Shown: in pieces, positions 27,527 through 38,219 of the stretch
Numbering within the stretch: the first letter of the stretch is position 1
Layout: the number at the start of each line of letters is the position of its first letter
Source: Chlorobiaceae bacterium
Lineage (GTDB): Bacteria > Bacteroidota > Chlorobiia > Chlorobiales > Chlorobiaceae
Length of the DNA: 45,586 bases
NCBI GenBank assembly: GCA_016931495.1
Contig: JAFGER010000026.1
Location: forward strand, 1-45,586
Direction of reading: 5' to 3'
The notes under the pieces: model-generated
The model's database searches: none
What the model was told of the DNA's origin: nothing
What the model saw: the letters and a program-made list of their open reading frames with translations, nothing else
Position numbers and translations under genes: made by a program

Positions 27527-29011
27527 ATGGACAAAATTCTGTATGATGCGCTGACTTTCGATGACGTGTTGCTCGTGCCCGCATATTCCGCCGTTCTTCC
27601 AAAAGAGACCGTCGTCAAATCGCGCCTGACCCGGAACATCGAGGTCAACATCCCGCTGGTGAGCGCGGCCATGGACACGGTCACCGAGGCGGAGCTGGCC
27701 ATCGCACTGGCGCGGGCTGGAGGCATCGGTATCATCCACAAGAATCTTTCCATCGACGTCCAGGCCCGTCACGTGGCGAAAGTCAAGCGCTTCGAGAGCG
27801 GCATCATCCGCAACCCGATCACGCTGTTCGAGGATGCGACCATCCAGGAAGCTATCGACCTGATGATCCGCCACTCCATCTCGGGCATTCCGGTCGTCGA
27901 ACGCCCGACCGCCGAAGGTTGCCTTCTGCTCAAGGGCATCGTCACCAACCGCGACCTGCGCATGACCGCTTCGTCCAACGAAAAGATCACCACCATCATG
28001 ACGACCGATCTCGTGACGGCGCAGGAGGACATCGACCTGCTCGCCGCCGAGGAGATTCTCATGCAAAACAAGATCGAAAAGCTGCTCGTCATCGACGAAA
28101 ACGGCTACCTCAAGGGCCTCATCACCTTCAAGGACATCCAGAAGCGCAAGCAATGCCCCGACGCCTGCAAGGATGCGCACGGCAGGCTTCGCGTCGGCGC
28201 GGCGGTCGGCATCCGCTCCAACACGATGACCAGGGTCGATGCGCTGGTCGCGGCCGGCGTCGATGTGGTGGCGGTCGATACGGCGCATGGCCACAGCCAG
28301 GCGGTGCTCGACATGGTTGCGATCATCAAGGAGAAGTACCCCGAACTTGACGTCATCGCCGGAAACGTGGCCACGCCGGAAGCGGTTCGTGACCTGGTGA
28401 AGGCTGGCGCGGACGCCGTGAAGGTGGGCATCGGGCCGGGCAGCATCTGCACCACGCGCGTCGTGGCGGGCGTCGGCATGCCGCAGCTTACGGCCATCAT
28501 GAAGTGCGCCGAGGAAGCCAAAAAGAGCGGCACGCCGATCATCGCCGACGGCGGCATCAAGTACAGCGGTGACATCGCCAAAGCCATCGCAGCAGGCGCC
28601 GACACGGTGATGATGGGCAGCATCTTCGCCGGAACCGATGAAAGCCCTGGCGAGACGATCCTTTACGAAGGCCGCCGCTTCAAGGCCTACCGCGGCATGG
28701 GCTCGCTCGGCGCGATGTCGGAGCCGGAAGGCAGCAGCGACCGCTACTTCCAGGACGCCTCGGCGGAAACCAAGAAGTACGTGCCCGAAGGCATCGAAGG
28801 CCGGATTCCGGCCAAAGGCCCGCTCGACGAAGTAGTCTATCAGCTCATCGGCGGCCTGAAATCATCGATGGGCTACTGCGGCGTCAGGAACATCCCCGAA
28901 CTCAAGGAAAACACCCGCTTCGTGCGCATCACCTCGGCAGGCCTCCGCGAAAGCCACCCGCACGATGTGATGATCACCCGGGAGGCACCGAACTACTCGA
29001 CCTCGGTCTGA
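27527..29011 (+). CDS. guaB: Inosine-5'-monophosphate dehydrogenase
   Basis: [28 protein letters not shown] domains, [33 protein letters not shown]. Confidence 0.97.
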   Translation: MDKILYDALTFDDVLLVPAYSAVLPKETVVKSRLTRNIEVNIPLVSAAMDTVTEAELAIALARAGGIGIIHKNLSIDVQARHVAKVKRFESGIIRNPITLFEDATIQEAIDLMIRHSISGIPVVERPTAEGCLLLKGIVTNRDLRMTASSNEKITTIMTTDLVTAQEDIDLLAAEEILMQNKIEKLLVIDENGYLKGLITFKDIQKRKQCPDACKDAHGRLRVGAAVGIRSNTMTRVDALVAAGVDVVAVDTAHGHSQAVLDMVAIIKEKYPELDVIAGNVATPEAVRDLVKAGADAVKVGIGPGSICTTRVVAGVGMPQLTAIMKCAEEAKKSGTPIIADGGIKYSGDIAKAIAAGADTVMMGSIFAGTDESPGETILYEGRRFKAYRGMGSLGAMSEPEGSSDRYFQDASAETKKYVPEGIEGRIPAKGPLDEVVYQLIGGLKSSMGYCGVRNIPELKENTRFVRITSAGLRESHPHDVMITREAPNYSTSV

Positions 29012-29030
29012 ACCCGTTTCCCACACCACG

Positions 29031-29068
29031 CACCGAAAAACCCCGGCATCGTTCCGGGGTTTTCCGGT
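29031..29068 (+). terminator. guaB terminator
   Basis: accgaaaAACCCCGG catcgtt CCGGGGTTttccggttttgg. Confidence 0.85.
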
Positions 29069-29088
29069 TTTGGGGAAAGCGACAACCG

Positions 29089-29119
29089 GAAGGATCAGCC
29101 TGATCGGAGGGATCGGAAA
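29089..29119. repeat. 9-bp period GATC repeat (locus D)
   Basis: Three GATC cores at 29093, 29102 and 29111, exactly 9 bp apart. Confidence 0.6.
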
Positions 29120-29210
29120 AATGATTATTTTAGAACAGGTAACGCCTTTTCGGCGTGTCAGCGAAAGCCGGTTTTATCCCCAAACTTCCTCCAGGCAAGC
29201 ATTACGTACC

Positions 29211-30317
29211 ATGCTCAAAGCGAACCGTTTCATCATCCCCGTCCTGTTCCTGGCCCTCTTTCTTGCAGGATGCACGGAAATCCGGGAATCCGGACTTTCG
29301 GAAAAGCAGGTCGAAAAGCTGGTGCTTGCATCCAGCCCCGGCAATCCATCGCCGGAAATCTGGGCGCGCGCCATCAAGGAGAGCCTCGAAGAGCTGGAGC
29401 AACCGGTTGACAAGGAGCACGTCAGCGCCGTGTGCGCCGTCATCTCGCAGGTGAGCGCCTTTTCGATTTCGCCGAAAAGTTCGCGCATGGCGAGCATTCT
29501 GCGCAAAAAGATCGAGGATGCCGAGTCGAACGAGATGTTGCGGCTCCTGATCGAGACCCGGCTTGATCAGACCGCCTCGAACGGCAAGAGCTTCCGCGAA
29601 AACATCGACTCGATTCAAAGCGAACTCGATTTCGAGCAATGGTACGACGAATTCACCTCCGCAAGCATCACCAAGCCGATTCTGCTCGTACTGAACAAGG
29701 ATGCGAGCGATTTTATCACCACGGCCGGCTCGATGCAGGTGTCGGTGAAGTTCGCCGAAAAGTACCCGAAAAAGCCTAGGAACGCCGGTGGTGGCAGCGT
29801 GCGCGACATGCTCTACACCTGCAAGGGCGGCGTGTTCTACGGAGCCGCCTATCTGCTTGACTTCAGGCACAATTACGACGACTGGAAATACGTCTTCGCC
29901 GATTTCAACGCGGGCCATTACACAAGCCGGAACGCCGGATTCCAGAAGATGCTCGCAAGGCTGACGCGCAGCATGGTGGATACGGACGGCGACCTGATGA
30001 GCTACGAAAACGGCAAGCCGGCTCCGTCGGACACCTACGTCACCTTCATTGAATACCTGATAGATCAGGGCATGGAGTTCGATGAAAAGGAGATATTGAA
30101 AGATTTTGGGAAGGAAAAAAGCTACGATTTCGAAGAAACCTGGTCGTACAAGACAGTCACGGAACTGTATAAAAAAAGATACGGCCAGCCGGTCTACGCC
30201 ATCCTGCCCGACATTCCGCTCGACAGCCCCAAATTCGTCAGCAAGAACCTCTCCACCAAATGGTTTGCCAACCGCGTCAAAGGCCGCTTCAACCACTGCA
30301 TGAAAACGAAAATCTGA
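29211..30317 (+). CDS. DUF1615-like lipoprotein
   Basis: Lipobox MLKANRFIIPVLFLALFLAGC; GGVFYGAAYLLDFRHNYDDWKYVFADFNAGHYTSRNAGFQ. Confidence 0.8.
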   Translation: MLKANRFIIPVLFLALFLAGCTEIRESGLSEKQVEKLVLASSPGNPSPEIWARAIKESLEELEQPVDKEHVSAVCAVISQVSAFSISPKSSRMASILRKKIEDAESNEMLRLLIETRLDQTASNGKSFRENIDSIQSELDFEQWYDEFTSASITKPILLVLNKDASDFITTAGSMQVSVKFAEKYPKKPRNAGGGSVRDMLYTCKGGVFYGAAYLLDFRHNYDDWKYVFADFNAGHYTSRNAGFQKMLARLTRSMVDTDGDLMSYENGKPAPSDTYVTFIEYLIDQGMEFDEKEILKDFGKEKSYDFEETWSYKTVTELYKKRYGQPVYAILPDIPLDSPKFVSKNLSTKWFANRVKGRFNHCMKTKI

Positions 30318-30334
30318 GGCTGGCGAGGTTGAGG

Positions 30335-30379
30335 GGGAAATCGGACAGATCGGTCCGATCCATCTGATCTGACCGATCG
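30335..30379. repeat. 9-bp period degenerate tandem repeat (locus B)
   Basis: gggaaatcg gacagatcg gtccgatcc atctgatct gaccgatcg. Confidence 0.75.
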
Positions 30380-30411
30380 AAAAAAAGGCGGTTCAGGAAC
30401 CGCCTTTTTTT
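30380..30411. terminator. Bidirectional terminator between DUF1615 gene and bchH
   Basis: AAAAAAAGGCGGTTC ag GAACCGCCTTTTTTT, symmetric with A and T tracts. Confidence 0.9.
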
Positions 30412-30421
30412 CAACTGTTTT

Positions 30422-33400
30422 TCACTCGTCGGCCATGCCTTCCAGCCGGTCTTCGAGGTCGGCGTAGATCTCCTGAAGCTCTTCGATCATGCTCTGGTCG
30501 GCTTTCCACATGCCACGGCCGTGCGCTTCGAGCATCCGGCCCACGATGTTCTTGATCGCCTGCGGGTTGAGCGTGGCGAGGCGTTCGCGCATTTCGGGAT
30601 CGAGCGCGTAGGTTTCGGCGGTTTTCTTGTAAACCCAGTCATCGACGCTCTTGGTGACGGCGTCCCAGCCGAGCATGTAGGTGACGCGGTTGCTGATTTC
30701 GCCCGCGCCGCTGTGGCCGTGCTTGAGCATCCCCTCGAACCATTTCGGGTTGAGCAGCTTGGAGCGGTACTCCACGCGCAGCGATTTGTCGGCCTCGTCG
30801 AGCTTGATGTCCGAGGTGAAGGACTCGACGTAGTTGAGCTTGATGTCCGAGGTCTTCGTGTTGCGACGCCGCGCGGCGAGCTGAAGCGAACCGGACGAGG
30901 AGAAATAGTGGTCGATGTCGGAGATGCCGAACTCGGTGGAGTCCACCTGGTGCACCACGCGGTCAACCGAGCCGAGCAGCTTCTGCAAGATTTCCGACTG
31001 CTTCTCGCCCTTGCGCCCGCCGCCGTAGGCGCTGCTGTTGCGGCGGATGAAGAGGTCATCCAGATCGCCCTCGTTCTCCCACGCCGAATCCTCAATCATG
31101 TCGTCAACGTAAGTCCCGTAAGAACCCGGTGCCTGCGTGAACTGGCGAGAAGTTGCGGCTTCGAAATCCATCCCCTCGGCCAGCGCTTCATCGACGTGCT
31201 TTTTGATGTAGTTCATCTCGTGCGGCTCGTCGGCTTTCGCCGCGTCCTTGACGAGGCGGTCGAGTTGATCCATCAGAATGCCGAAAGCGTCGCGGAAGAT
31301 CGGGCTGAGCTGCATCAGCACATCGACGCGCGGACGGCCCAGCTTGTCGAGCGGCGTGAGGTTGTAGTGGCTGATCTTGCCAAAGGCGTCGTAGGCCGGT
31401 TCCGCGCCCATGAGCCGGATCACCACGGCCACCGCTTCGCCCTTGGTCTTGATGGTGTCGAGACCCCAAATCACCTCGGCGATGGTTTCGGGATAGTTGC
31501 CGTCGTTCTCGGCGACGTGCTTCGAGATCAGGCCGTCGGCGATCAGGGTGCCACGTTTAAATGCGGTCTCGGACGGAATGCGCCACGGGTCAATGGAGTG
31601 GATGTTGCGGCCCGACGGCAAGACGTTCATGCCGTCGCGCACCAGGTCGCCGCCGGGGCCGGAGGGAATGTAACCGCCGTCGAGCACCTTGACGAGCGAG
31701 TTCATTTCGCCGCTGTTGTCGCTGAGCGCCTGAATCATCATCGCGCCCTCCTGGATGATGCGCTGGATGAAAGGCTTGTCCTCCTCCGGCATCCGGCTGC
31801 CGCCAGTCACCGACTCGAACGCCTGCAACGGATTCTTGCGGTCGAACATCGTCTGCTTCACGAACTCGCGGCAGGCGTTTTCGGCCCACTCGCGGAGCTG
31901 GATCGCCGCCTCGTCGCCCTTGCGCGACAGGCTCGAAATCTCTTCGTAGCTGCCGTAGTGGCCGTTCCTGCCGGAGGTGTCGATAAAGATGTAGGGCAGC
32001 GAGCGACCGTTTTCGCCGCGATTCTTGATGGTTTCGGTGATCGTGATGATCTGCGATTCGAGCGGCCCCGCCTCGCCGAAGACGTGCAGCGAGTTGGAGA
32101 TGAGCCGGTTTTCCAGCTCGACGATGTAGATATAAAGGCGGCTGACGAAGTCACTGAACGGCTCGTCTGGACGGCGCGGGCAGTCGTCGGTCAGGTTGAG
32201 CAGCTCGGCTTTGGTCATGATCGCCTCCTGCACGGAATCGACATCTTCGCCCTGGGCCTGGTTGCGTTCGCGGTAGTCGGCGAGCAGGTCTTTCAGCGCG
32301 GGCAGCTCCTTGTAAAGACCAGCGCGGGCCAGCGGCGGCACCACGTGCGAGACCATCGTGGCCAGTCCGCGGCGCTTGGCGATGGTCGATTCGCTCGGGT
32401 TGTTGACCGGATAGATGTAGAAGTGCGGCACCTCGCCAAGCAGCGCGTCGGGCCAGCACTCGCCGGTCAGGCCAGTCTGGAGGCCCGGCATCCACTCGAC
32501 CGAACCGTGCATTCCCACGTGCACCAGCGCGTGAGCGTCGAACTCGCGGCTGATCCAGCGATAGAACGAGATGTACTGATGGTGCGGCGTGTTGGCCTTG
32601 TCGAAAATCAGGCGCATCGGGTCGCCCTGCACGCCAAGGCGCGGCTGGACGCCGATGTAGATGTTGCCGAGCCGCAAGCCGCCGAGGAATACCTCGTCGG
32701 AACCGACCGGCGCGATCTCGCCGGGGAAAGCCTGCCACCGCTCCTCGATGCGCTCGCGCTCGTGATACGTGGCCAGCTCGTTGTATTTTTCGCGGTTGAC
32801 CTTGATCGCCTCCGGCTTGTTCTGCATGATCTGGTAATCGGTCGCCCGGTCGAGCATCTCGAAAAGCTTTTCGGGCGATTCGGGCAACGTGCCGACGTTG
32901 TAGCCCTCCTTCTTCAGGCGCTCCAGAATCCGCAGAAGCGTGGTCGGTACGTCGAGCAAGGCCGCCGTCGCCTTCTTGCCGAGGCCGGGCGGATAGTCGT
33001 AAACCACCAGCGCCACGCGCTTGTCGCGGTTCGAGGTGGCCCGCAGGCGCATCCATTTTTTGGAAAGGATCGCCAGCCGGTCGAGCCGCTCCTGCACGGT
33101 TTCGACCTTGCCGTCCTGCAATGCGCCGAGAATCACCGGAGCCGTCGCGCCGTCCATTTCGGGAATCGAGTAGGTGAAGGTCACCTGCATCGGCGACACG
33201 CCAAGCTCGTGCCAAGACTCGAAGTTCTGCACCAGGAGCGGCTGGGCGACCATGTAGGGCACGTCGAGGCCGGTCAGAATTTCGTGCCTCGCCTCGGCTG
33301 CCGTGCCGGGCTTGGTCGAACCCGCCGGGCCACCAACCAGGCCGAAGCCCATCATGTTCACGAGCAGATCGATATTCTCTTTCATCAGCCAGTCGCGCAC

Positions 33401-34237
33401 GAGCACGTGCCCCTCGACGCCCATCACGAACGCCGGAAACACGTTCACGCCATGTTTTTCGAGCGTGCGAATCGTATTATCTATATAGGTCTTCTCCTGC
33501 AACAAGTGCTTGCGGAAGAAAAGCAGCGCCATCTTCTGCGACTTGTCGAAGTTCACGCCGCGCTTCTTCGCCCAGCTCTTGAAGCTTTTCACATCCTTGA
33601 AGTACTCCTGCGAGTCGGGATGATACAGCCCCATGTTCGGCACATCGACAATCGGCTCCACCTTGACGTTCGAGTCGAAATACTCACGCAAAATCAGGCG
33701 GAACATATTGACGATGTTCTCCGGCGTCGGCTGGAGCCAGTAGGAGTAAACCATCAGCCAGTTCTTGAAATCCTTCGCCTTGTTCGGCACCAGCGGCAGG
33801 ATGGTGCGCATGATCTTCATCAGCTTCATGTAGCCGTAAAGCGCATCCTCGTCGCGCCCCTTCACCAGCATTTTGGCGATCTTCTTGACCATGTCGGGCA
33901 TACCCGACTTGCCCTCGGTGACTGCGTAGCTGCCGACCTTGGTGAGCGCCATGGCTTCGGGCATCGACTCGAAGATGAAGATGGTCTTTTCGTTGGTCGC
34001 CTGATCGAGCTGCTCCTTGAACCAGTCGATCTGCTCCTTGAAATTGATCATGCTCATGAACACGCAGTCGGCTTCTTTGATGGCCGTCGCCGCCTCGGGA
34101 TTCTGCTTTTCGAGATCGACATCGCTCAACTGAATCAGCTCGGCATCCTTGTCGAGCATATTCTTGATCTTCCTCCAGAGGCCGGCATTGTACTGCTCAA
34201 GCCCGACAATAGCCGTGATTTTACGTCTTTGTGCCAT
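30422..34237 (-). CDS. bchH: Magnesium chelatase subunit H (BchH/BchS/BchT family)
   Basis: 1271-aa CobN/BchH-type ORF; ALVHVGMHGSVEWMPG, NPSESTIAKRRG, PSGRNIHSIDPWRIPS; paralogue identity (H/S/T) not resolved by eye. Confidence 0.93.
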   Translation of the reverse strand: MAQRRKITAIVGLEQYNAGLWRKIKNMLDKDAELIQLSDVDLEKQNPEAATAIKEADCVFMSMINFKEQIDWFKEQLDQATNEKTIFIFESMPEAMALTKVGSYAVTEGKSGMPDMVKKIAKMLVKGRDEDALYGYMKLMKIMRTILPLVPNKAKDFKNWLMVYSYWLQPTPENIVNMFRLILREYFDSNVKVEPIVDVPNMGLYHPDSQEYFKDVKSFKSWAKKRGVNFDKSQKMALLFFRKHLLQEKTYIDNTIRTLEKHGVNVFPAFVMGVEGHVLVRDWLMKENIDLLVNMMGFGLVGGPAGSTKPGTAAEARHEILTGLDVPYMVAQPLLVQNFESWHELGVSPMQVTFTYSIPEMDGATAPVILGALQDGKVETVQERLDRLAILSKKWMRLRATSNRDKRVALVVYDYPPGLGKKATAALLDVPTTLLRILERLKKEGYNVGTLPESPEKLFEMLDRATDYQIMQNKPEAIKVNREKYNELATYHERERIEERWQAFPGEIAPVGSDEVFLGGLRLGNIYIGVQPRLGVQGDPMRLIFDKANTPHHQYISFYRWISREFDAHALVHVGMHGSVEWMPGLQTGLTGECWPDALLGEVPHFYIYPVNNPSESTIAKRRGLATMVSHVVPPLARAGLYKELPALKDLLADYRERNQAQGEDVDSVQEAIMTKAELLNLTDDCPRRPDEPFSDFVSRLYIYIVELENRLISNSLHVFGEAGPLESQIITITETIKNRGENGRSLPYIFIDTSGRNGHYGSYEEISSLSRKGDEAAIQLREWAENACREFVKQTMFDRKNPLQAFESVTGGSRMPEEDKPFIQRIIQEGAMMIQALSDNSGEMNSLVKVLDGGYIPSGPGGDLVRDGMNVLPSGRNIHSIDPWRIPSETAFKRGTLIADGLISKHVAENDGNYPETIAEVIWGLDTIKTKGEAVAVVIRLMGAEPAYDAFGKISHYNLTPLDKLGRPRVDVLMQLSPIFRDAFGILMDQLDRLVKDAAKADEPHEMNYIKKHVDEALAEGMDFEAATSRQFTQAPGSYGTYVDDMIEDSAWENEGDLDDLFIRRNSSAYGGGRKGEKQSEILQKLLGSVDRVVHQVDSTEFGISDIDHYFSSSGSLQLAARRRNTKTSDIKLNYVESFTSDIKLDEADKSLRVEYRSKLLNPKWFEGMLKHGHSGAGEISNRVTYMLGWDAVTKSVDDWVYKKTAETYALDPEMRERLATLNPQAIKNIVGRMLEAHGRGMWKADQSMIEELQEIYADLEDRLEGMADE

Positions 34238-34577
34238 GATCAGGTAATTCTACGGACATTAGTAAAAACCGCTTGGCGTAATATTTTAATCGCCCAACTC
34301 AACCTTATTGCAATGTAGAAAAGAAGGAATTAATTCCTATGTTCGCCGGTACAGATTGGTCGTGCAGTGGAGGAAACGGGACAGGAAAAACGAAGATGTG
34401 CCGGCATCTGTCACGGCTGCACTGCTCGAATTTGCGGCAGTATCGGACAACTTGTTGCGCAATCGGAATTTCGGATCGGGTGGCGATCGAAACCCGCGCT
34501 TCCGGTCTGCACGAAACGCCTCCCTCCGTCCGGAATGCGCTCCGCCCCGACTTTTCAAACCGTGAACAGCTCCGGCC

Positions 34578-36233
34578 TCATGCAACATCGGTAAGCATCA
34601 ATGCGCCTGCTGCCGTGCCGCTGACCGAGTAGTTTTTTTCGTCTTTCAGCAAGGCAAGCGCCTCCTTCACGCGCTCAATGCCCGCCCGGAAACGCCCGAG
34701 CGCGAGAAGCGTCCGCAACCAGAGCAGCGGGCCGGCCAGTGCGCCGGTAGCCAGCCGCGCCACGCTCCCAAGCATACCGACAAGCTCGCCAAGCACCACG
34801 CAGCCTGCGCAGTAGCACCGTGCCTGGTGCCGGTAGCTTGTGAATGCGGGAGTGTCGGTCACCCTGGCGGCACTCGAATCCACAAGCATGGCATGATCAA
34901 AACCTGCACGGCGGGAAAAGACGACCGATGTGGGTAACTTCTTGGGATGGATGGAGTTGCGCAGATAATCGACGCCGCCCTGAACGGCGTCAACCGCGCG
35001 CACGACGATATAAAAAAACTCCCGCGCCTCGCTGGCGATGTACCGCGCAAGGTTGCGAACCAGATTCGTCACGGCTGATACAGCTCCGCGAATCACCCGC
35101 CAGAGAAACTTCGCCAGACGCTTCACCCCGTCCCAGATGCTGGACGCGAGGTTCCTGAAAACTTTCACGAAGAAGAACTCTTCCGTATCGCGCTCCTTTT
35201 CCTGCGCCAGAATCTCGTTCACTTTGCGTACAACCTGGTCGGCATCCCGCGCCTCGACCTCCTTTTCGTCGAGCAACCGGCCAAACTCGGCAAACAGGGC
35301 GGGAGAGATACGATCAGGAGGCACGCCGTCAGGGCGATTGGAAAAATCGTGCCAGAACTCGCCGGTTACGACGCTCAACTGCGTGGGCACTGCCCCGACC
35401 TCCCTGGCTCCGATACGGCGCTTTTTGCCCATCCGCGGCGGCCCGGGAGCACAGTCGTAACCGAGAAGCCACAGCTCGATACGGGCAATGGCCTCGACCT
35501 GCTCCCTGAAATCGTCGATCTGTTCATGGAAATCCCGAAGCAGGGTTTTGCTGCTCCCGGGTTTGCCCGCGCTGGCGAGCTTGCGAACAATTGCGTCGTA
35601 GTTGAACAGAACGGCCAGGCACTCATGGTTCAGTTGCGGTACGGCGGGCAGCTCGGCTGCCAGCAAGCCCAAGCGCCGCGCAAACTCCCAGAACCGCGCG
35701 AAGGCCGAGCGGAACGCATCGCTGCCGGCTATCGCGCCGGCTTCGATTCTGGCGTTGAACCTGAGCTTGCTCTTTTGCCAGTCGGCATCGCGCGCGTTCC
35801 GGCCATCGACAAAAAACCCCATAACCCACAGCCGCAGCCAGGCCGCGCGCGCCACGGCCGGACTCTCGTGAAGCGGCACCTTGAGATTCCAGTTCCTCGG
35901 CTCCTGCATGTCCTCGAAGCTGACCAGGCACTGAAGAACACGCCAGGTTACCGGCCCGGCCCAACGATCCTGCAACTCGCCAACATCGCGCTGAAAGCGC
36001 TTTACCGCATGCATAAAAGCCGGATCAGTGCTGACCGAACTGCGATTGCCGGTGTTTTCGCCCAGGTAGCCGAGATCAGCCAGGCGCGTACGCAACGCCC
36101 AGATGTAGCTGTGTGAATCGGTGTCGTTGGGCGTGCCTTTCTCTGACGGCTTTGCGCCGGGGTTGGGCAGGTCGCCACGCTCTACCGACTGGTCGAGTCC
36201 AGCGCCAAGTTCGTCAAAAAGCTGTTCAGACAT
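34578..36233 (-). CDS. Uncharacterised protein with N-terminal peptidoglycan-binding-like domain
   Basis: 551-aa ORF; SYIWALRTRLADLGYLGEN...DPAFMHAVKRFQRDVGELQDRWAGPVTWRVL is PG_binding_1-like; long helical and hydrophobic C-terminal stretches. Confidence 0.75.
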   Translation of the reverse strand: MSEQLFDELGAGLDQSVERGDLPNPGAKPSEKGTPNDTDSHSYIWALRTRLADLGYLGENTGNRSSVSTDPAFMHAVKRFQRDVGELQDRWAGPVTWRVLQCLVSFEDMQEPRNWNLKVPLHESPAVARAAWLRLWVMGFFVDGRNARDADWQKSKLRFNARIEAGAIAGSDAFRSAFARFWEFARRLGLLAAELPAVPQLNHECLAVLFNYDAIVRKLASAGKPGSSKTLLRDFHEQIDDFREQVEAIARIELWLLGYDCAPGPPRMGKKRRIGAREVGAVPTQLSVVTGEFWHDFSNRPDGVPPDRISPALFAEFGRLLDEKEVEARDADQVVRKVNEILAQEKERDTEEFFFVKVFRNLASSIWDGVKRLAKFLWRVIRGAVSAVTNLVRNLARYIASEAREFFYIVVRAVDAVQGGVDYLRNSIHPKKLPTSVVFSRRAGFDHAMLVDSSAARVTDTPAFTSYRHQARCYCAGCVVLGELVGMLGSVARLATGALAGPLLWLRTLLALGRFRAGIERVKEALALLKDEKNYSVSGTAAGALMLTDVA

Positions 36234-36266
36234 GGCTGCGCTTTCGGAATGTACCGGACAACGCCG

Positions 36267-36617
36267 TCACCCGATGTCTTTCATGTCAACAACACGGCGC
36301 ACGAACTCGATGGTCGCCTCCCTGGTTTTCTGCGCCAGAGACACCAGCTCGGCATGCGCGCTGGCCTCTTCCGGCGTGATACCGGTATCGAAGTAAGCCA
36401 GGACGTCGCCATCGAGCTTGACCTGCGTCGAGGCAAGAAGTTTGACCCTGACATTGGTGTTGCCTTTTGCCCTGCTGATCACTTTCGTGAAATCATCCGG
36501 CAAGTCATCGGTGTTCAGCTCCCCTTCGATTGAACCCTTGAAGGTCACAACATCGAGACTCGAAGCGTCTTCGATGGCCTCGCCAATGCTTTTGAACGCA
36601 TTTTGAAATACACCCAT
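36267..36617 (-). CDS. Uncharacterised small protein
   Basis: 116-aa ORF with good SD (GGGAGGAACAGCAATG) and plausible coding composition. Confidence 0.75.
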   Translation of the reverse strand: MGVFQNAFKSIGEAIEDASSLDVVTFKGSIEGELNTDDLPDDFTKVISRAKGNTNVRVKLLASTQVKLDGDVLAYFDTGITPEEASAHAELVSLAQKTREATIEFVRRVVDMKDIG

Positions 36618-36821
36618 TGCTGTTCCTCCCGATTAGTTTGAAAATTGCTCATGAGTACTGCCGCAATGAAAGAAAGACTCTTGAAGAATGCCATGATCGA
36701 ATGCAATGCAGGGTGGCTGGAGTACGGAAACACGAGCGCCCGCGGAGTCCGTGAGAAGTTCAGGCACTGCCAGACGAACCAACCCGGGCGCGCATGGTTG
36801 CCGGAACAGTCACAACCGCGG

Positions 36822-37202
36822 TCAGCCCGTCCGCTTCAGGTGCAATCGATAAAAGCGCTGAACGCACTGCCAGAAACCATCGAAAAGTTTTGATGCCCAC
36901 GACGGCTTCTCCATCGTGTCGAGCGGCACCTCGAATGTTTCAGCCTGTTGTGCATGCCGTGAAATCCACAAATCCAGTCCCGCAAGAATTCCGGAAGCGG
37001 TTTCGGCTGGCGGCACCGGCATGTCCGAGCCTGTAAAGAGTCGCACCGTGAGCGAACCCCGCCCGGCCAGCCGCAGAGCGTCGCGCTCCAGAGCGCTCCA
37101 GACACCGCCGTACGACGCCAGCGCATGATCTCCGGCAGCCGGAAAGCTCTTCAGTGTTTCAGGATTTCGATCAGAGAACGGCAATGTGAGATTTTCCGCC
37201 AT
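36822..37202 (-). CDS. Uncharacterised protein
   Basis: ORF listed to 37343; likely start MAENLTLPFSDRNPETLKSFPAAGDHALASYGGVW; co-directional with the two genes downstream. Confidence 0.6.
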   Translation of the reverse strand: MAENLTLPFSDRNPETLKSFPAAGDHALASYGGVWSALERDALRLAGRGSLTVRLFTGSDMPVPPAETASGILAGLDLWISRHAQQAETFEVPLDTMEKPSWASKLFDGFWQCVQRFYRLHLKRTG

Positions 37203-37524
37203 AGTGCAGAGAGCAAATGATGGACATCGGATTTTGAGCAAGCACACGCTCTTTGCGTTCATTTTCAAAATTATCCTGAAATCGGCAACAATGCAATGCC
37301 CATTCCCTGCCGTTCCATCACTTCTCCAAGGTTGCCGTGGCAAAAACGCAAGAAATCAGCATAAAAGCGCGGATTGCGCATCGCCACTCTTTTCAGGGCG
37401 ACTCCAAACGCAGGATGAACAAACCGGCTACAAGGCATCTGGAGCACCGAAACCGGCGTGACCGCCCAACGCAGCCAGCGGATTGAGGAACAGGTTCCCG
37501 CGACGCCTTCATGATGAAGTGCCT

Positions 37525-38067
37525 TTACCACTTCATCATCGGGAGCGGATCTTTCGGATGCGTCTTCATCCGCTCGAACGTCAATCTTGCAAGCGCGAGG
37601 TGGAAACCGGAATTCGGGTAGCGGCGCTGGATTTCGAGAATATATCGCCTGGGAAGGCCGAAGCTTCTCGCTCCGAGGGTGACGTCGATCCAGTCGGCCT
37701 GGCGGAAGGGTTCGACGAGCCAACCGGGTTTGCAGCTCCATGGACTGACTTTATGGTGGTTCTCGATCATTGCCGCAATTTCGTCCGCCCATTCGGCGTT
37801 CCCAATTGATTCGAGATAGGCGCCAGTAAGCCGTTTCGAGGGTTCGAGGTAGTCGAAGGTGTTGTCCGTCCAGATGCCGAGGTCGTGGTACGCGGCGGCG
37901 ATAGCGAATTTCTGGCGGCTCTCCCCTTCCGCTCCGGCCAGCTCGCAGGCGAAAATGAACACCCGGCGGCAGTGGTTGCGGTACCCCGCGAAGTCGCGCC
38001 CGATTATTCTCAGCCATGGATCGACCAGCGTATCGACCATTGAGACTTGTTCCGCGTTGACTTCCAT
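37525..38067 (-). CDS. HD-domain phosphohydrolase-like protein
   Basis: 180-aa ORF; NHCRRVFIFA...FAIAAAYHDLGIWTDNTFDYLEPS...MIENHHKVSPW. Confidence 0.85.
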   Translation of the reverse strand: MEVNAEQVSMVDTLVDPWLRIIGRDFAGYRNHCRRVFIFACELAGAEGESRQKFAIAAAYHDLGIWTDNTFDYLEPSKRLTGAYLESIGNAEWADEIAAMIENHHKVSPWSCKPGWLVEPFRQADWIDVTLGARSFGLPRRYILEIQRRYPNSGFHLALARLTFERMKTHPKDPLPMMKW

Positions 38068-38219
38068 AATCGCTCCGATGAGTTAACGAGACCTGCTTTT
38101 TTTTCAACGAAATTCCCGGAACGAGGGTTCACCTTTTGCTGAAAAAACGTAGCGGGCCTTCGTATATTGACCGGATTATCCACCTCCATTTCACTACAAA
38201 ATTCAAGTACAATCGCATC

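Noticed and set aside
30521-34318. 1265-aa plus-strand ORF antisense to bchH
   Set aside because: Low-complexity His/Arg/Val/Glu-rich translation typical of the reverse strand of a GC-rich gene; bchH on the minus strand is unmistakable.
34339-34632. Plus-strand ORF with Walker A-like string SGGNGTGKT
   Set aside because: Only the short string matches; remainder has no NTPase character and lies in an intergenic region with competing short ORFs.
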